Positions 56,311-64,000 of a DNA stretch of 64,000 nucleotides are shown one piece after another (position 1 is the stretch's first letter; each line of letters starts with the position of its first letter). The translations under genes were made by a program, and so were the position numbers. Origin of the DNA: Moorella sp. Hama-1 (GTDB taxonomy: Bacteria; Bacillota; DSM-521; Neomoorellales; Neomoorellaceae); contig NZ_AP024620.1 of NCBI RefSeq assembly GCF_023734095.1, forward strand, positions 3,195,570 through 3,259,569, given 5' to 3'. Below the pieces are notes generated by a model that saw only the letters and a program-made list of their open reading frames with translations, made no database searches and was not told where the DNA came from.

Positions 56311-56853
56311 TTAATGTTCCCGGAACGGCATACCAAAGCCGCGTAAGAGTTCCCGGGCCTCTTCATCGCTCTTCGCCGTCGTGACCATAATGATATCCAT
56401 TCCCCGGACCTTATCGATTTTATCATACTCAATCTCGGGAAAAATCAATTGTTCTTTGATGCCCAGGGTATAATTACCGCGACCATCAAAGGAATTGGGT
56501 GATATGCCGTGGAAGTCCCGCACCCGGGGCAGGGCGACGCTTACCAGGCGGTCTAAAAACTCGTACATGCGGTCACCCCGCAGGGTTACTTTACAACCGA
56601 TGCTGGTACCCTGGCGTAGCTTAAAGGCAGCAATGGATTTCTTGGCTTTGGTAACTACGGGTTTCTGCCCGGTTATGGCCATCAGATCCTGGACGGCACC
56701 ATCAATGGCCTTCGGATTCTGGGTAGCCTCGCTGACGCCCATATTAATGACGATTTTCTCCAGCTTCGGGATCTCCATCATATTTTTATAGCCGAATTTA
56801 GCCTGCATGGCCTTACGGATGTCCTGCAGGTATTTATCTTTCAGTCTGGCCAC
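56311..56853 (-). CDS. rplE: 50S ribosomal protein L5
   Basis: A 180-residue protein with [39 protein letters not shown] and the ending [10 protein letters not shown]. It contacts 5S rRNA and the small subunit. Confidence 0.98.
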   Translation of the reverse strand: MARLKDKYLQDIRKAMQAKFGYKNMMEIPKLEKIVINMGVSEATQNPKAIDGAVQDLMAITGQKPVVTKAKKSIAAFKLRQGTSIGCKVTLRGDRMYEFLDRLVSVALPRVRDFHGISPNSFDGRGNYTLGIKEQLIFPEIEYDKIDKVRGMDIIMVTTAKSDEEARELLRGFGMPFREH

Positions 56854-56876
56854 AAGCAGCCCTCCTTTCCCTGGGC

Positions 56877-57203
56877 TTAATCAAGGACTTCGCCGCACTT
56901 CTTGCAGACCCTAGTTTTACTCCCATCGGCCAGGATCTGGCGGCCAATCCTGGTGGGTCGATTGCATTTGTTACAAAAGAGCATCACGTTGCTGCTGGCA
57001 ATGGGGGCCTCTTTTTCGATGATACCACCCTGGGGCATTCTCTGGGTGGGGCGGGTATGCCTTTTCACGATATTGACGCCTTCCACAATTACCCGACCCT
57101 TGGCGGCAGCAACGCTTAAGACTTTGCCTTTTTTACCGGCATCCTTGCCGGTGATTACCATGACAGTATCGCCTTTTTTGACATGCACTCTGGGCGTGGT
57201 CAA
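56877..57203 (-). CDS. rplX: 50S ribosomal protein L24
   Basis: A 108-residue KOW protein: [20 protein letters not shown], and a C-terminal half with two CxxC pairs (FCNKCNRP and VCKKCGEV) that could bind zinc. The start is TTG 57203, preceded by GGAGGTGG. It lies 21 bases after rplN. Confidence 0.96.
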   Translation of the reverse strand: MTTPRVHVKKGDTVMVITGKDAGKKGKVLSVAAAKGRVIVEGVNIVKRHTRPTQRMPQGGIIEKEAPIASSNVMLFCNKCNRPTRIGRQILADGSKTRVCKKCGEVLD

Positions 57204-57224
57204 GGTTTTTCCACCTCCCTTTCC

Positions 57225-57593
57225 CTAGAGCACTTCCGGTGCCAGGGAAATGATCTTCATAAAATCCCTTTCCCGCAGTTCCCGGGCCACCGGTCCAAAG
57301 ATACGGGTACCCCTGGGGTTATTCTGGTCGTTAATAATTACCGCTGCGTTTTCATTGAAACGAATATAGGAACCATCTTCACGTTTAACTGCCTTCTGGG
57401 TCCGGACGACTACCGCCCGGACAACGTCGCCTTTTTTAACCACGCCCCCCGGCGTTGCTTCTTTGACGGAGGCGATAATGACGTCGCCTACCCCGGCATA
57501 ACGTCGTTTCGACCCGCCCAGGACACGGATACACATCAACTTCCGGGCGCCGGTATTGTCGCCGACTTTAAGGAGCGATTGTTGCTGGATCAT
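57225..57593 (-). CDS. rplN: 50S ribosomal protein L14
   Basis: A 122-residue protein with [20 protein letters not shown] and the ending [20 protein letters not shown], the invariant family ends. It lies 29 bases after rpsQ. Confidence 0.98.
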   Translation of the reverse strand: MIQQQSLLKVGDNTGARKLMCIRVLGGSKRRYAGVGDVIIASVKEATPGGVVKKGDVVRAVVVRTQKAVKREDGSYIRFNENAAVIINDQNNPRGTRIFGPVARELRERDFMKIISLAPEVL

Positions 57594-57622
57594 AATTTAC
57601 CCCCTTCCCTGTGCAGATGCGG

Positions 57623-57877
57623 CTATTTGGCTTTTTCCATAATCTCCACTACCCGCCATCTTTTGTCTTTGCTCAAGGGACGGGTTTCCATGATCTTGAC
57701 CTTGTCACCAATATGACACTCGTTCTTTTCATCATGGGCCTTAAATTTCCTGGTGTTGCGGATAATCTTGTTAAAGAGCGGGTGCCGGACCCGATCTTCA
57801 ACGGCCACTACTACCGTCTTATCCATTTTATCGCTGACCACATTTCCGACCCGGGTCTTGCGGTAGTTGCGCTCCAA
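57623..57877 (-). CDS. rpsQ: 30S ribosomal protein S17
   Basis: An 84-residue OB-fold protein with [20 protein letters not shown] and [18 protein letters not shown]. It lies 32 bases after rpmC. Confidence 0.97.
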   Translation of the reverse strand: MERNYRKTRVGNVVSDKMDKTVVVAVEDRVRHPLFNKIIRNTRKFKAHDEKNECHIGDKVKIMETRPLSKDKRWRVVEIMEKAK

Positions 57878-57909
57878 AAAAGCTGCCCCCCTTCCTTTGC
57901 GGCCTTATC

Positions 57910-58113
57910 TTAAGCCCGTTCCAACTTTAATTCCCGCTCGCGCAGGATGGTCTTGGCCCTGGCGATATTGCGCCGGACCTCTTTTAAACGCATGGGGTTA
58001 TCCATCTGGTTGGTTGCCAGCTGGAAACGCAGGTTAAAGAGTTCCTGTTTGAGTTCGTTAACCTTCTGCTGGAGTTCCTCGGTGGTCAAATCACGTATAT
58101 CTTTAGCCTTCAT
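57910..58113 (-). CDS. rpmC: 50S ribosomal protein L29
   Basis: A 67-residue two-helix protein ([35 protein letters not shown]) at the exit of the peptide tunnel. ATG 58113 fits the family; it overlaps rplP by 11 bases. Confidence 0.96.
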   Translation of the reverse strand: MKAKDIRDLTTEELQQKVNELKQELFNLRFQLATNQMDNPMRLKEVRRNIARAKTILRERELKLERA

Positions 58114-58537
58114 TGGCCTCACCACCCAGTCCCGTCCGCTTGACGAATTTAGTTTTGATAGGCAGCTTGTGGGCTGCCAGGCGCATGGCCTCCCGGGCGA
58201 TCTCCTCGGTTACACCCGCCATCTCAAAGAGAATCCGGCCCGGCTTCACTACGGACACCCAGTATTCTGGAGCCCCTTTGCCGCTACCCATGCGGGTTTC
58301 GGCCGGTTTGGCGGTAATGGGGGTATCGGGAAAGATTTTAATCCAGACTTTGCCGCCGCGTTTAATATAACGAGTCATGGCAATACGGGAGGCCTCAATC
58401 TGGCGGCTGGTTATCCAGGCCGGTTCCAGGGCCTGCAGGCCGTAATCGCCAAAGGTCACCTCATTGCCCCGGGTGGCCTGGCCCTGGGTCCCCGGCCGGT
58501 GGGGTTTGCGGTACTTTACCCTTTTGGGCATCAACAT
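58103..58537 (-). CDS. rplP: 50S ribosomal protein L16
   Basis: A 144-residue protein with [14 protein letters not shown] and [24 protein letters not shown] block (here [20 protein letters not shown]). It sits near the A-site tRNA elbow. Its ATG overlaps the rpsC stop (TAATG); an ATG two codons later is possible. Confidence 0.97.
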   Translation of the reverse strand: MLMPKRVKYRKPHRPGTQGQATRGNEVTFGDYGLQALEPAWITSRQIEASRIAMTRYIKRGGKVWIKIFPDTPITAKPAETRMGSGKGAPEYWVSVVKPGRILFEMAGVTEEIAREAMRLAAHKLPIKTKFVKRTGLGGEANEG

Positions 58538-59196
58538 TATTTTTTGCCCCCTTCCTGGACCCGGGCCCGTTCAGGCAGGACTTCACCTTTATAAATCCAA
58601 ACTTTAACCCCGATTTTGCCGTAGGTGGTATTGGCCTCGGCAAAGCCGTAGTCGATATCGGCCCGCAGGGTATGGAGGGGAACCTTGCCTTCGCTGTACC
58701 ACTCCGTGCGGGCGATCTCCGCCCCGGCCAGGCGGCCGCCGCAGGCAATCCGGATCCCCTGGGCTCCCAGGCGCATAGCCCGGCCTACAGCCTGCTTCAT
58801 GGCCCGCCGGAAGGCGATTCTCTTTTCCAGCTGGGTGGCCACGTTTTCCGCCACCAGCTGGGCATTGAGCTCGGGCTTTTTGATCTCAGAGATATTTAAA
58901 TTAACTTGTTTACCGGTTAGCTGCTCCAGGTCCCGGCGCAGGGCTTCAACTTCGGCGCCGCCGCGACCGATGACAATCCCCGGTTTGGCAGTGTTGACAA
59001 TGACTTTAATCCGATTGGCCGCCCGCTCAATCTCCACACTGGCAATGCCCGCCTGGTAGAGGCGCTTCTTGATAAACTCGCGGATTTTGAGGTCTTCGTG
59101 GAGTAACGCTTTATATTCTTTGCCAGCGTACCAGCGGGAGTCCCAATCGCGGATAATCCCCAGGCGCATACCCTTGGGGTGTACTTTTTGACCCAC
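58537..59196 (-). CDS. rpsC: 30S ribosomal protein S3
   Basis: A 219-residue protein with an N-terminal KH domain ([20 protein letters not shown]) and the C-terminal [20 protein letters not shown]. It lines the mRNA entry. It begins 4 bases after rplV. Confidence 0.98.
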   Translation of the reverse strand: MGQKVHPKGMRLGIIRDWDSRWYAGKEYKALLHEDLKIREFIKKRLYQAGIASVEIERAANRIKVIVNTAKPGIVIGRGGAEVEALRRDLEQLTGKQVNLNISEIKKPELNAQLVAENVATQLEKRIAFRRAMKQAVGRAMRLGAQGIRIACGGRLAGAEIARTEWYSEGKVPLHTLRADIDYGFAEANTTYGKIGVKVWIYKGEVLPERARVQEGGKK

Positions 59197-59200
59197 GAAA

Positions 59201-59539
59201 TCAGTCCTCCTTTTCCCCGACCACTATAGTTATATGGCTGGAGCGTTTCCGCCGGACATTGGCCCGGCCCATGGCCCGCGGCTGGTAGCGTTTCAGGGTT
59301 GGCCCCTCATCCACGTAAGCGCGGCTGACCACCAGGTCGCTGGCATCCAGGTCATAGTTGTGTTCGGCATTGGCTACGGCCGATTGCAAAACTTTGGCCA
59401 CGGCCCGGCTGCCCCTTTTGGGTGTCACCATTAAAATGGCTTCGGCTTCCCGCACCCCTTTGCCACGGATCAGGTCGATTACCTGGCGCACCCGGCGCGG
59501 GGAAATCCGGATATACCTGGCCACTGCTTTAGCTTCCAC
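59201..59539 (-). CDS. rplV: 50S ribosomal protein L22
   Basis: A 112-residue protein with [20 protein letters not shown] and the extended loop that lines the exit tunnel ([19 protein letters not shown]). The start is GTG 59539. Confidence 0.97.
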   Translation of the reverse strand: MEAKAVARYIRISPRRVRQVIDLIRGKGVREAEAILMVTPKRGSRAVAKVLQSAVANAEHNYDLDASDLVVSRAYVDEGPTLKRYQPRAMGRANVRRKRSSHITIVVGEKED

Positions 59540-59557
59540 CTTTTCAATTTACCCCCC

Positions 59558-59842
59558 TTACTTCAGCGCCGTGGAGCGCTCCGTATGGGCGCCATGCCCC
59601 CGGAACATACGGGTGGGAGCAAATTCACCCAGCTTGTGGCCGACCATATCTTCGGTAATATAAATCGGTACGTGCTTGCGGCCATCGTGAACGGCAATGG
59701 TATGCCCCACCATTTCGGGAAAGATGGTCGAACGGCGGGACCAGGTTTTGATTACCCTTTTCTCGCCCTTGTCGTTCATGGTGATGACCTTTTTCAGGAG
59801 CCTTTCTTCACAATACGGTCCTTTCTTCAGGGACCGGCCCAT
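59558..59842 (-). CDS. rpsS: 30S ribosomal protein S19
   Basis: A 94-residue protein with [18 protein letters not shown] and [20 protein letters not shown]. It binds the head of the small subunit with S13. Confidence 0.98.
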   Translation of the reverse strand: MGRSLKKGPYCEERLLKKVITMNDKGEKRVIKTWSRRSTIFPEMVGHTIAVHDGRKHVPIYITEDMVGHKLGEFAPTRMFRGHGAHTERSTALK

Positions 59843-59866
59843 ACCAGGGAACCCCCTTTCAGCCCT

Positions 59867-60697
59867 TTATTTATTGCGTGGCTTGACGATTAGTTTATCG
59901 GAAGGCTTTCGTTTCTTGCGGGTCTTGGCGCCCATGGCCGGTTTGCCCCAGGGGGTAACCGGGTGCTTGCGTCCCACCGGCGCCCGGCCCTCACCGCCAC
60001 CATGGGGGTGGTCAACGGGGTTCATAACCACGCCGCGGACTGTGGGCCGGATACCCAGCCAGCGCTTACGACCGGCCTTGCCGATGCTGATATTCTCCCA
60101 GTCGAGGTTACCCACCTGGCCTACCGTCGCCCGGCAACTCTCCTGGACCTTGCGCACCTCGCCGGAGGGCAAGCGCAGTAGAGCATAGCCGCCCTCCTTG
60201 GCCATTAACTGGGCGCCAGCCCCGGCCGAACGGACCATCTGCCCGCCCTTACCCGGTTTGAGTTCCACATTATGGACCATAGTACCAACTGGTATCTGGC
60301 TCAGGGGTAGGGCATTACCTACCTTGATATCGGCCTGGGGACCGCTGATTACCTGGTCCCCTACCTTGAGATTCGCCGGGGCCAGAATGTAACGCTTTTC
60401 CCCATCGGCATAACTGACCAGGGCAATGTTGGCAGAACGATTAGGATCGTATTCAATAGTTGCCACGCGGCCGGGAATGCCGTCTTTGTCGCGCTTAAAG
60501 TCAATTATCCGGTAGAGACGCTTGTGGCCCCCGCCCTGGTGGCGCACACTCAGGCGGCCCTGACTATTGCGGCCCCCCGACTTTTTTAGCGGTGCCAGCA
60601 AGGGCTTGTAGGGATCCGCCGTTGTGATCTCCGCGAAGGCTGAAACCGTCATCTGCCGCCGGCCGGGGGAAGTCGGTTTAAATTTCTTAATGGCCAT
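59867..60697 (-). CDS. rplB: 50S ribosomal protein L2
   Basis: A 276-residue protein with [20 protein letters not shown] and the peptidyl-transferase-near block [20 protein letters not shown]. It is one of the most conserved 50S proteins and lies 25 bases after rplW. Confidence 0.98.
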   Translation of the reverse strand: MAIKKFKPTSPGRRQMTVSAFAEITTADPYKPLLAPLKKSGGRNSQGRLSVRHQGGGHKRLYRIIDFKRDKDGIPGRVATIEYDPNRSANIALVSYADGEKRYILAPANLKVGDQVISGPQADIKVGNALPLSQIPVGTMVHNVELKPGKGGQMVRSAGAGAQLMAKEGGYALLRLPSGEVRKVQESCRATVGQVGNLDWENISIGKAGRKRWLGIRPTVRGVVMNPVDHPHGGGEGRAPVGRKHPVTPWGKPAMGAKTRKKRKPSDKLIVKPRNK

Positions 60698-60722
60698 CCC
60701 TGTTCTCTCCTTTCAGGTTAGG

Positions 60723-61013
60723 CTACTCCAAGCCTTCGAAGACCTGGATTTTATCGCCAGGCCGCAAGGTGACTATGGCTTTTTTGCGGTCGGATTGGCG
60801 ACCCTGGAAACGGCCCACCCGGCGCAGCTTGCCCCGATCGACCAGGGTGTTTACCTTTAGGACCTTGACGTTAAAGAGCTTTTCGATGGCGTGCTTGATC
60901 TCGATCTTATTGGCACCGGGAGCGACTAAAAAGGTGTATTTATTGTCGGCCATGAGGCCGGTGGATTTTTCCGTCACCAGGGGCCGGATAATAATTTCGT
61001 CAGGAGCCCGCAT
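60723..61013 (-). CDS. rplW: 50S ribosomal protein L23
   Basis: A 96-residue protein with [20 protein letters not shown] and [15 protein letters not shown]. It docks SRP and trigger factor at the tunnel exit. Its start overlaps the rplD stop by one base. Confidence 0.97.
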   Translation of the reverse strand: MRAPDEIIIRPLVTEKSTGLMADNKYTFLVAPGANKIEIKHAIEKLFNVKVLKVNTLVDRGKLRRVGRFQGRQSDRKKAIVTLRPGDKIQVFEGLE

Positions 61014-61636
61014 CAGGCCAGCACCTCCTCTACCCGGGCCACGGCGTCTTTGGTAATGACCAGTTTGTCGTGGGCCAGGAGATCATAAACATTAATCCCG
61101 TCGGAGGTTAAGCAACTTACACCGGGAATATTGCGGGCCGACAGCTCAACATTGGGCTCCCGGGTGGCTGTAACTACCAGGGCTTTATCTTTGCCGGCCA
61201 GGGTCTTTAAGATGCCAGCCATCTCCCTGGTCCGCGGTTGCTCCAATTTGAGTTCATCCAGGACGATGATGTCTCCGTCGCGTACTTTACTGGCCAGGGC
61301 GGAACGCAGGGCCAGGCGGCGCACCTTCTTGGGCAGTTTATAGCCGTAATCCCGGGGCCGGGGGCCAAAGATTACTGCCCCACCCCGCCACAGGGGCGAC
61401 CGGATACTACCGGCCCGGGCCCGGCCGGTACCCTTCTGGCGCCAGGGCTTGCGACCCCCGCCGCTGATTTCAGCCCAGCCGCGAGTCGCCGCCGTACCCT
61501 GACGCCTGCTGGCCAGTTGCATGACCACCGCCTCGTGGAGTACGGCCTCATTGACTTCGCCGCCAAAGACCCGTTCATCCAGGTCTACTTCTCCTACCTG
61601 CTGGCCGTTGATATTGTATAAGGCTACTCTGGGCAT
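61013..61636 (-). CDS. rplD: 50S ribosomal protein L4
   Basis: A 207-residue protein with [20 protein letters not shown] and the tunnel loop [20 protein letters not shown]. In E. coli L4 also regulates the S10 operon; whether this holds here is unknown. It begins 6 bases after rplC. Confidence 0.98.
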   Translation of the reverse strand: MPRVALYNINGQQVGEVDLDERVFGGEVNEAVLHEAVVMQLASRRQGTAATRGWAEISGGGRKPWRQKGTGRARAGSIRSPLWRGGAVIFGPRPRDYGYKLPKKVRRLALRSALASKVRDGDIIVLDELKLEQPRTREMAGILKTLAGKDKALVVTATREPNVELSARNIPGVSCLTSDGINVYDLLAHDKLVITKDAVARVEEVLA

Positions 61637-61642
61637 TCCCTG

Positions 61643-62272
61643 TTAGCCTCCCTTTACCGAATTCTTGATTACCAGCAACCCGTGCCGGGGGCCGGGTACG
61701 GAACCCTTGATTAACAGCAGGTTCCTCTCCGGGTCCTGCCTGACGACCTCCAGGCCCTGGACCGTTACCCTGGCGGCCCCCAGGTGGCCGGGCAACCGGC
61801 GCCCTTTGAAAACCCGGGCCGGGCCCTTGGCTGCCAGCGAGCCGGGCCGGCGGTGATACTTGGAACCGTGCTCCATGGGCCCACGATGGAAACCGTGGCG
61901 TTTAATGCCCCCGGCAAATCCCTTGCCCTTGGAAGTGCCGGTAACGTCGACCCTTTCGCCGGGGGCGAAGACATCAGCTTTTATCTCCTGGCCCACCTGG
62001 TATTCCCCCGGGTTCTCCACGCGCAATTCACGTACATAACGGAAAGGTGTGACCCCCACTTTGCTAAAGTAACCCTGGAGGGGTTTGTTAACCTTTTTCT
62101 CTTTTACCGGTTCAAAGCCGACCTGCAAGGCATTATAGCCATCGGTGGCTGCTTCTTTACGGCGCAGCACAACGCAGGGCCCGGCCTGCACTACCGTCAC
62201 CGGAACGACCCGTCCGGCCGCATCAAAGACCTGGGTCATACCGATTTTTTTACCTAAAATACCCTTCTGCAC
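61643..62272 (-). CDS. rplC: 50S ribosomal protein L3
   Basis: A 209-residue protein with GILGKKIGMTQVFDAAGRVV and the loop HRRPGSLAAKGPARVFKGRR that approaches the peptidyl-transferase centre. It lies 13 bases after rpsJ. Confidence 0.98.
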   Translation of the reverse strand: MQKGILGKKIGMTQVFDAAGRVVPVTVVQAGPCVVLRRKEAATDGYNALQVGFEPVKEKKVNKPLQGYFSKVGVTPFRYVRELRVENPGEYQVGQEIKADVFAPGERVDVTGTSKGKGFAGGIKRHGFHRGPMEHGSKYHRRPGSLAAKGPARVFKGRRLPGHLGAARVTVQGLEVVRQDPERNLLLIKGSVPGPRHGLLVIKNSVKGG

Positions 62273-62285
62273 CTGATCTTACCCC

Positions 62286-62594
62286 CTAGAGCTTGATCTC
62301 AATATCGACCCCGGCCGGGAGATCCAGGCGCATTAAGGCATCTACCGTTTTCGGCGTCGGTTCGAGAATATCGATTAACCGCTTGTGGGTCCGCATCTCG
62401 AACTGCTCCCGGGAATCCTTGTTAACATGGGGTGAGCGTAAAATTGTAAAGATATTCTTTTCCGTCGGCAGAGGTATGGGACCGGAGACTACTGCTCCAG
62501 TGCGCCTGGCGGTGTCGACGATCTTTTGCGAGGATTGATCGAGAACCCGATGATCAAAGGCCTTCAGGCGGATACGGATCTTCTGTGTCGCCAT
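62286..62594 (-). CDS. rpsJ: 30S ribosomal protein S10
   Basis: A 102-residue protein with [20 protein letters not shown] and [20 protein letters not shown]. It is also part of transcription antitermination with NusB. It is the first gene after tufA, preceded by a perfect stem-loop at 62621-62646. Confidence 0.98.
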   Translation of the reverse strand: MATQKIRIRLKAFDHRVLDQSSQKIVDTARRTGAVVSGPIPLPTEKNIFTILRSPHVNKDSREQFEMRTHKRLIDILEPTPKTVDALMRLDLPAGVDIEIKL

Positions 62595-62620
62595 GCGTTA
62601 ATTACCCTCCTTCATGGCAC

Positions 62621-62646
62621 GGGATCAGGCTGTTAAGCCTGATCCC
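62621..62646 (-). other. stem-loop in the tufA-rpsJ gap
   Basis: GGGATCAGGC and GCCTGATCCC form a perfect 10-pair stem around a six-base loop. No T-run follows; the rpsJ ribosome site GAAGGAGGG lies 7-15 bases downstream. It could be a processing or regulatory site between the str and S10 parts of the operon. Confidence 0.65.
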
Positions 62647-62658
62647 TCGCCGCGTAAG

Positions 62659-63861
62659 TTATGCGTTAATCCCGGTAACAACGCCAGCGCCTACAGTACG
62701 ACCACCTTCACGGATAGCGAAGCGCAAGCCTTCCTCAATAGCAATGGGGGTGATGAGTTCGATGTCCATGCGGATGTTATCACCCGGCATGACCATCTCG
62801 ACACCCTCCGGCAGGGTCACAACCCCGGTAACATCCGTCGTCCGGAAGTAGAACTGGGGCCGGTAGCCGTTGAAGAAGGGCGTATGCCGGCCGCCTTCTT
62901 CCTTAGTTAATACGTAAACCTGGCCCTGGAATTTGGTATGGGGCTTGATGCTGCCCGGCTTGGCCAGGACCATACCGCGTTCGACTTCTTTGCGATCAAC
63001 ACCCCGCAGCAGGGTGCCAATGTTATCCCCGGCCACAGCTTCGTCGAGGATCTTGCGGAACATCTCCACGCCAGTGACCACTGTCTTACGGGTCTCATCC
63101 CGCAGGCCGATAATCTCGACTTCATCGCCAACTTTAATTTTACCCCGCTCCACCCTGCCGGTGGTCACGGTACCGCGGCCGGTAATGGTGAAGACGTCCT
63201 CAATGGGCATCAAGAAGGGTTTGTCAACGTCGCGTTCGGGGGTGGGAATATAGCTGTCCACGGCATCCATGAGTTCCCAGACCTTACCGCACCACTCGCA
63301 CTCCCTTTTGCCGCAGCCGCATTCCATGGCCTTAAGAGCGCTGCCGGTGATAATGGGGATGTCGTCACCGGGGAATTCGTACTCGGTTAACAGTTCCCGG
63401 ACTTCCATCTCTACCAGTTCCAGGAGCTCGGGGTCGTCGACCTGGTCAACTTTGTTCAGGAAAACGACAATGTAAGGAACACCGACCTGGCGGGCCAGGA
63501 GGATGTGCTCCCGGGTCTGGGGCATGGGGCCGTCGGCCGCCGAGACTACCAGGATGGCACCGTCCATCTGGGCAGCACCGGTAATCATGTTCTTGACGTA
63601 GTCAGCATGGCCCGGGCAGTCGACGTGGGCATAGTGCCGTTTCTCAGTCTCGTACTCAACGTGGGCGGTGGCGATGGTAATCCCGCGTTCCCGCTCTTCC
63701 GGCGCCTTGTCGATCTGGTCGTAGGCCGTCGGTGTCGCCCCGCCGGCCTTGGCCAGGCAGAAGGTGATGGCTGCCGTCAGGGTGGTTTTCCCGTGGTCAA
63801 CGTGGCCGATGGTGCCGACGTTGATATGGGGTTTCTTGCGTTCATATTTTTGTTTGGCCAT
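62659..63861 (-). CDS. tufA: elongation factor Tu
   Basis: A 400-residue GTPase delivering aminoacyl-tRNA. GTP motifs are [17 protein letters not shown] and NKVDQVDD. Between the G domain's fourth and fifth motifs it carries an insert with four cysteines, C181, C183, C188 and C191 ([13 protein letters not shown]), which could bind a metal. The ATG 63861 follows GGAGGC. It lies 95 bases after the EF-G gene. Confidence 0.98.
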   Translation of the reverse strand: MAKQKYERKKPHINVGTIGHVDHGKTTLTAAITFCLAKAGGATPTAYDQIDKAPEERERGITIATAHVEYETEKRHYAHVDCPGHADYVKNMITGAAQMDGAILVVSAADGPMPQTREHILLARQVGVPYIVVFLNKVDQVDDPELLELVEMEVRELLTEYEFPGDDIPIITGSALKAMECGCGKRECEWCGKVWELMDAVDSYIPTPERDVDKPFLMPIEDVFTITGRGTVTTGRVERGKIKVGDEVEIIGLRDETRKTVVTGVEMFRKILDEAVAGDNIGTLLRGVDRKEVERGMVLAKPGSIKPHTKFQGQVYVLTKEEGGRHTPFFNGYRPQFYFRTTDVTGVVTLPEGVEMVMPGDNIRMDIELITPIAIEEGLRFAIREGGRTVGAGVVTGINA

Positions 63862-63956
63862 GATCTTTTAGCCTCCTTAAAAATATAGCTCTTTTAGTGT
63901 GAGTAGAATCCTTGACACCAGGGGAAGGCCTCTCCCCTCCCCACCCAAAACTTTTC

Positions 63957-64000
63957 CTAGGCGCCCTGGCGCTTGGCAATAATGGTTTCGGCTATATTCC
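63957..64000 (-). CDS. fusA: elongation factor G, C-terminal end only
   Basis: The last 14 codons read NIAETIIAKRQGA followed by TAG, which matches the C-terminus of EF-G. The rest lies beyond the right edge. Its position just before tufA is the usual str-operon order. Confidence 0.85.
   Translation of the reverse strand, partial: NIAETIIAKRQGA

Noticed and set aside
62621..62646. Terminator between tufA and rpsJ
   Set aside because: The stem is strong but no T-run follows on the transcribed strand.

Overview
The window comes from a moderately GC-rich thermophilic Firmicute, almost certainly Moorella thermoacetica or a very close relative. The reasons are the Firmicute-type ribosomal gene order (including the zinc form of S14), a CBS-domain family II pyrophosphatase of the kind described from Moorella, a SCIFF peptide with its radical-SAM maturase, and proline/arginine-rich coding with many TTG and GTG starts. 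Every gene I support is on the minus strand, so gene order below is read from high to low coordinates.

Region A (63957-42817, continuing to 40990) is the fus-tuf-S10-spc-alpha superoperon. It runs from the C-terminus of EF-G and EF-Tu through 30 ribosomal protein genes, secY, adk, map, a KOW protein, infA and rpoA, then the ECF-transporter ATPases and permease, truA, rplM-rpsI, and a SCIFF precursor with its maturase.

Region B (40931-31990) holds housekeeping genes: an M23 peptidase, trxB, a CopZ-like chaperone, an MA-like peptidase, an HtrA protease, rlmH, an ABC1 kinase and the CBS-pyrophosphatase.

Region C (31818-23633) is a catabolic/transport island. It has an MFS transporter, two DAO-type flavoenzymes, a HutC-type regulator, a BMP-family lipoprotein, and a multi-component amine/imino-acid dehydrogenase assembled from a 2Fe-2S protein, an FAD/NAD protein with ferredoxin domain, a DAO subunit and a BFD-like protein.

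Region D (23390-245) is the highlight: a PrpR-like sigma54 activator followed by a 21-kb operon with a near-consensus -24/-12 promoter. The operon encodes a complete anaerobic nicotinate fermentation route of the Eubacterium barkeri type. The order is transporter, four-subunit nicotinate dehydrogenase (ndhFSLM), enamidase, 6-hydroxynicotinate reductase, an ApbE-like UPF0280 protein, a DUF1185-like protein, hydroxymethylglutarate dehydrogenase, a fused dehydratase, B12-dependent methyleneglutarate mutase, methylitaconate isomerase, a GlmL-like reactivase, dimethylmalate lyase, dimethylmaleate hydratase, and finally a chemoreceptor with a C-terminal Cache-like domain. Expected products are propionate and pyruvate, plus ammonia released by the enamidase.

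Three copies of an approximately 243-bp fold-back (MITE-like) element lie at 2417-2658, 42461-42703 and 45514-45757, each between genes of one transcription unit. The two MFS transporter genes are a near-perfect 1.39-kb duplication. I found no rRNA, tRNA, CRISPR array, transposase gene or replication origin. All family assignments are by reading the sequence and memory of families; no search was run.
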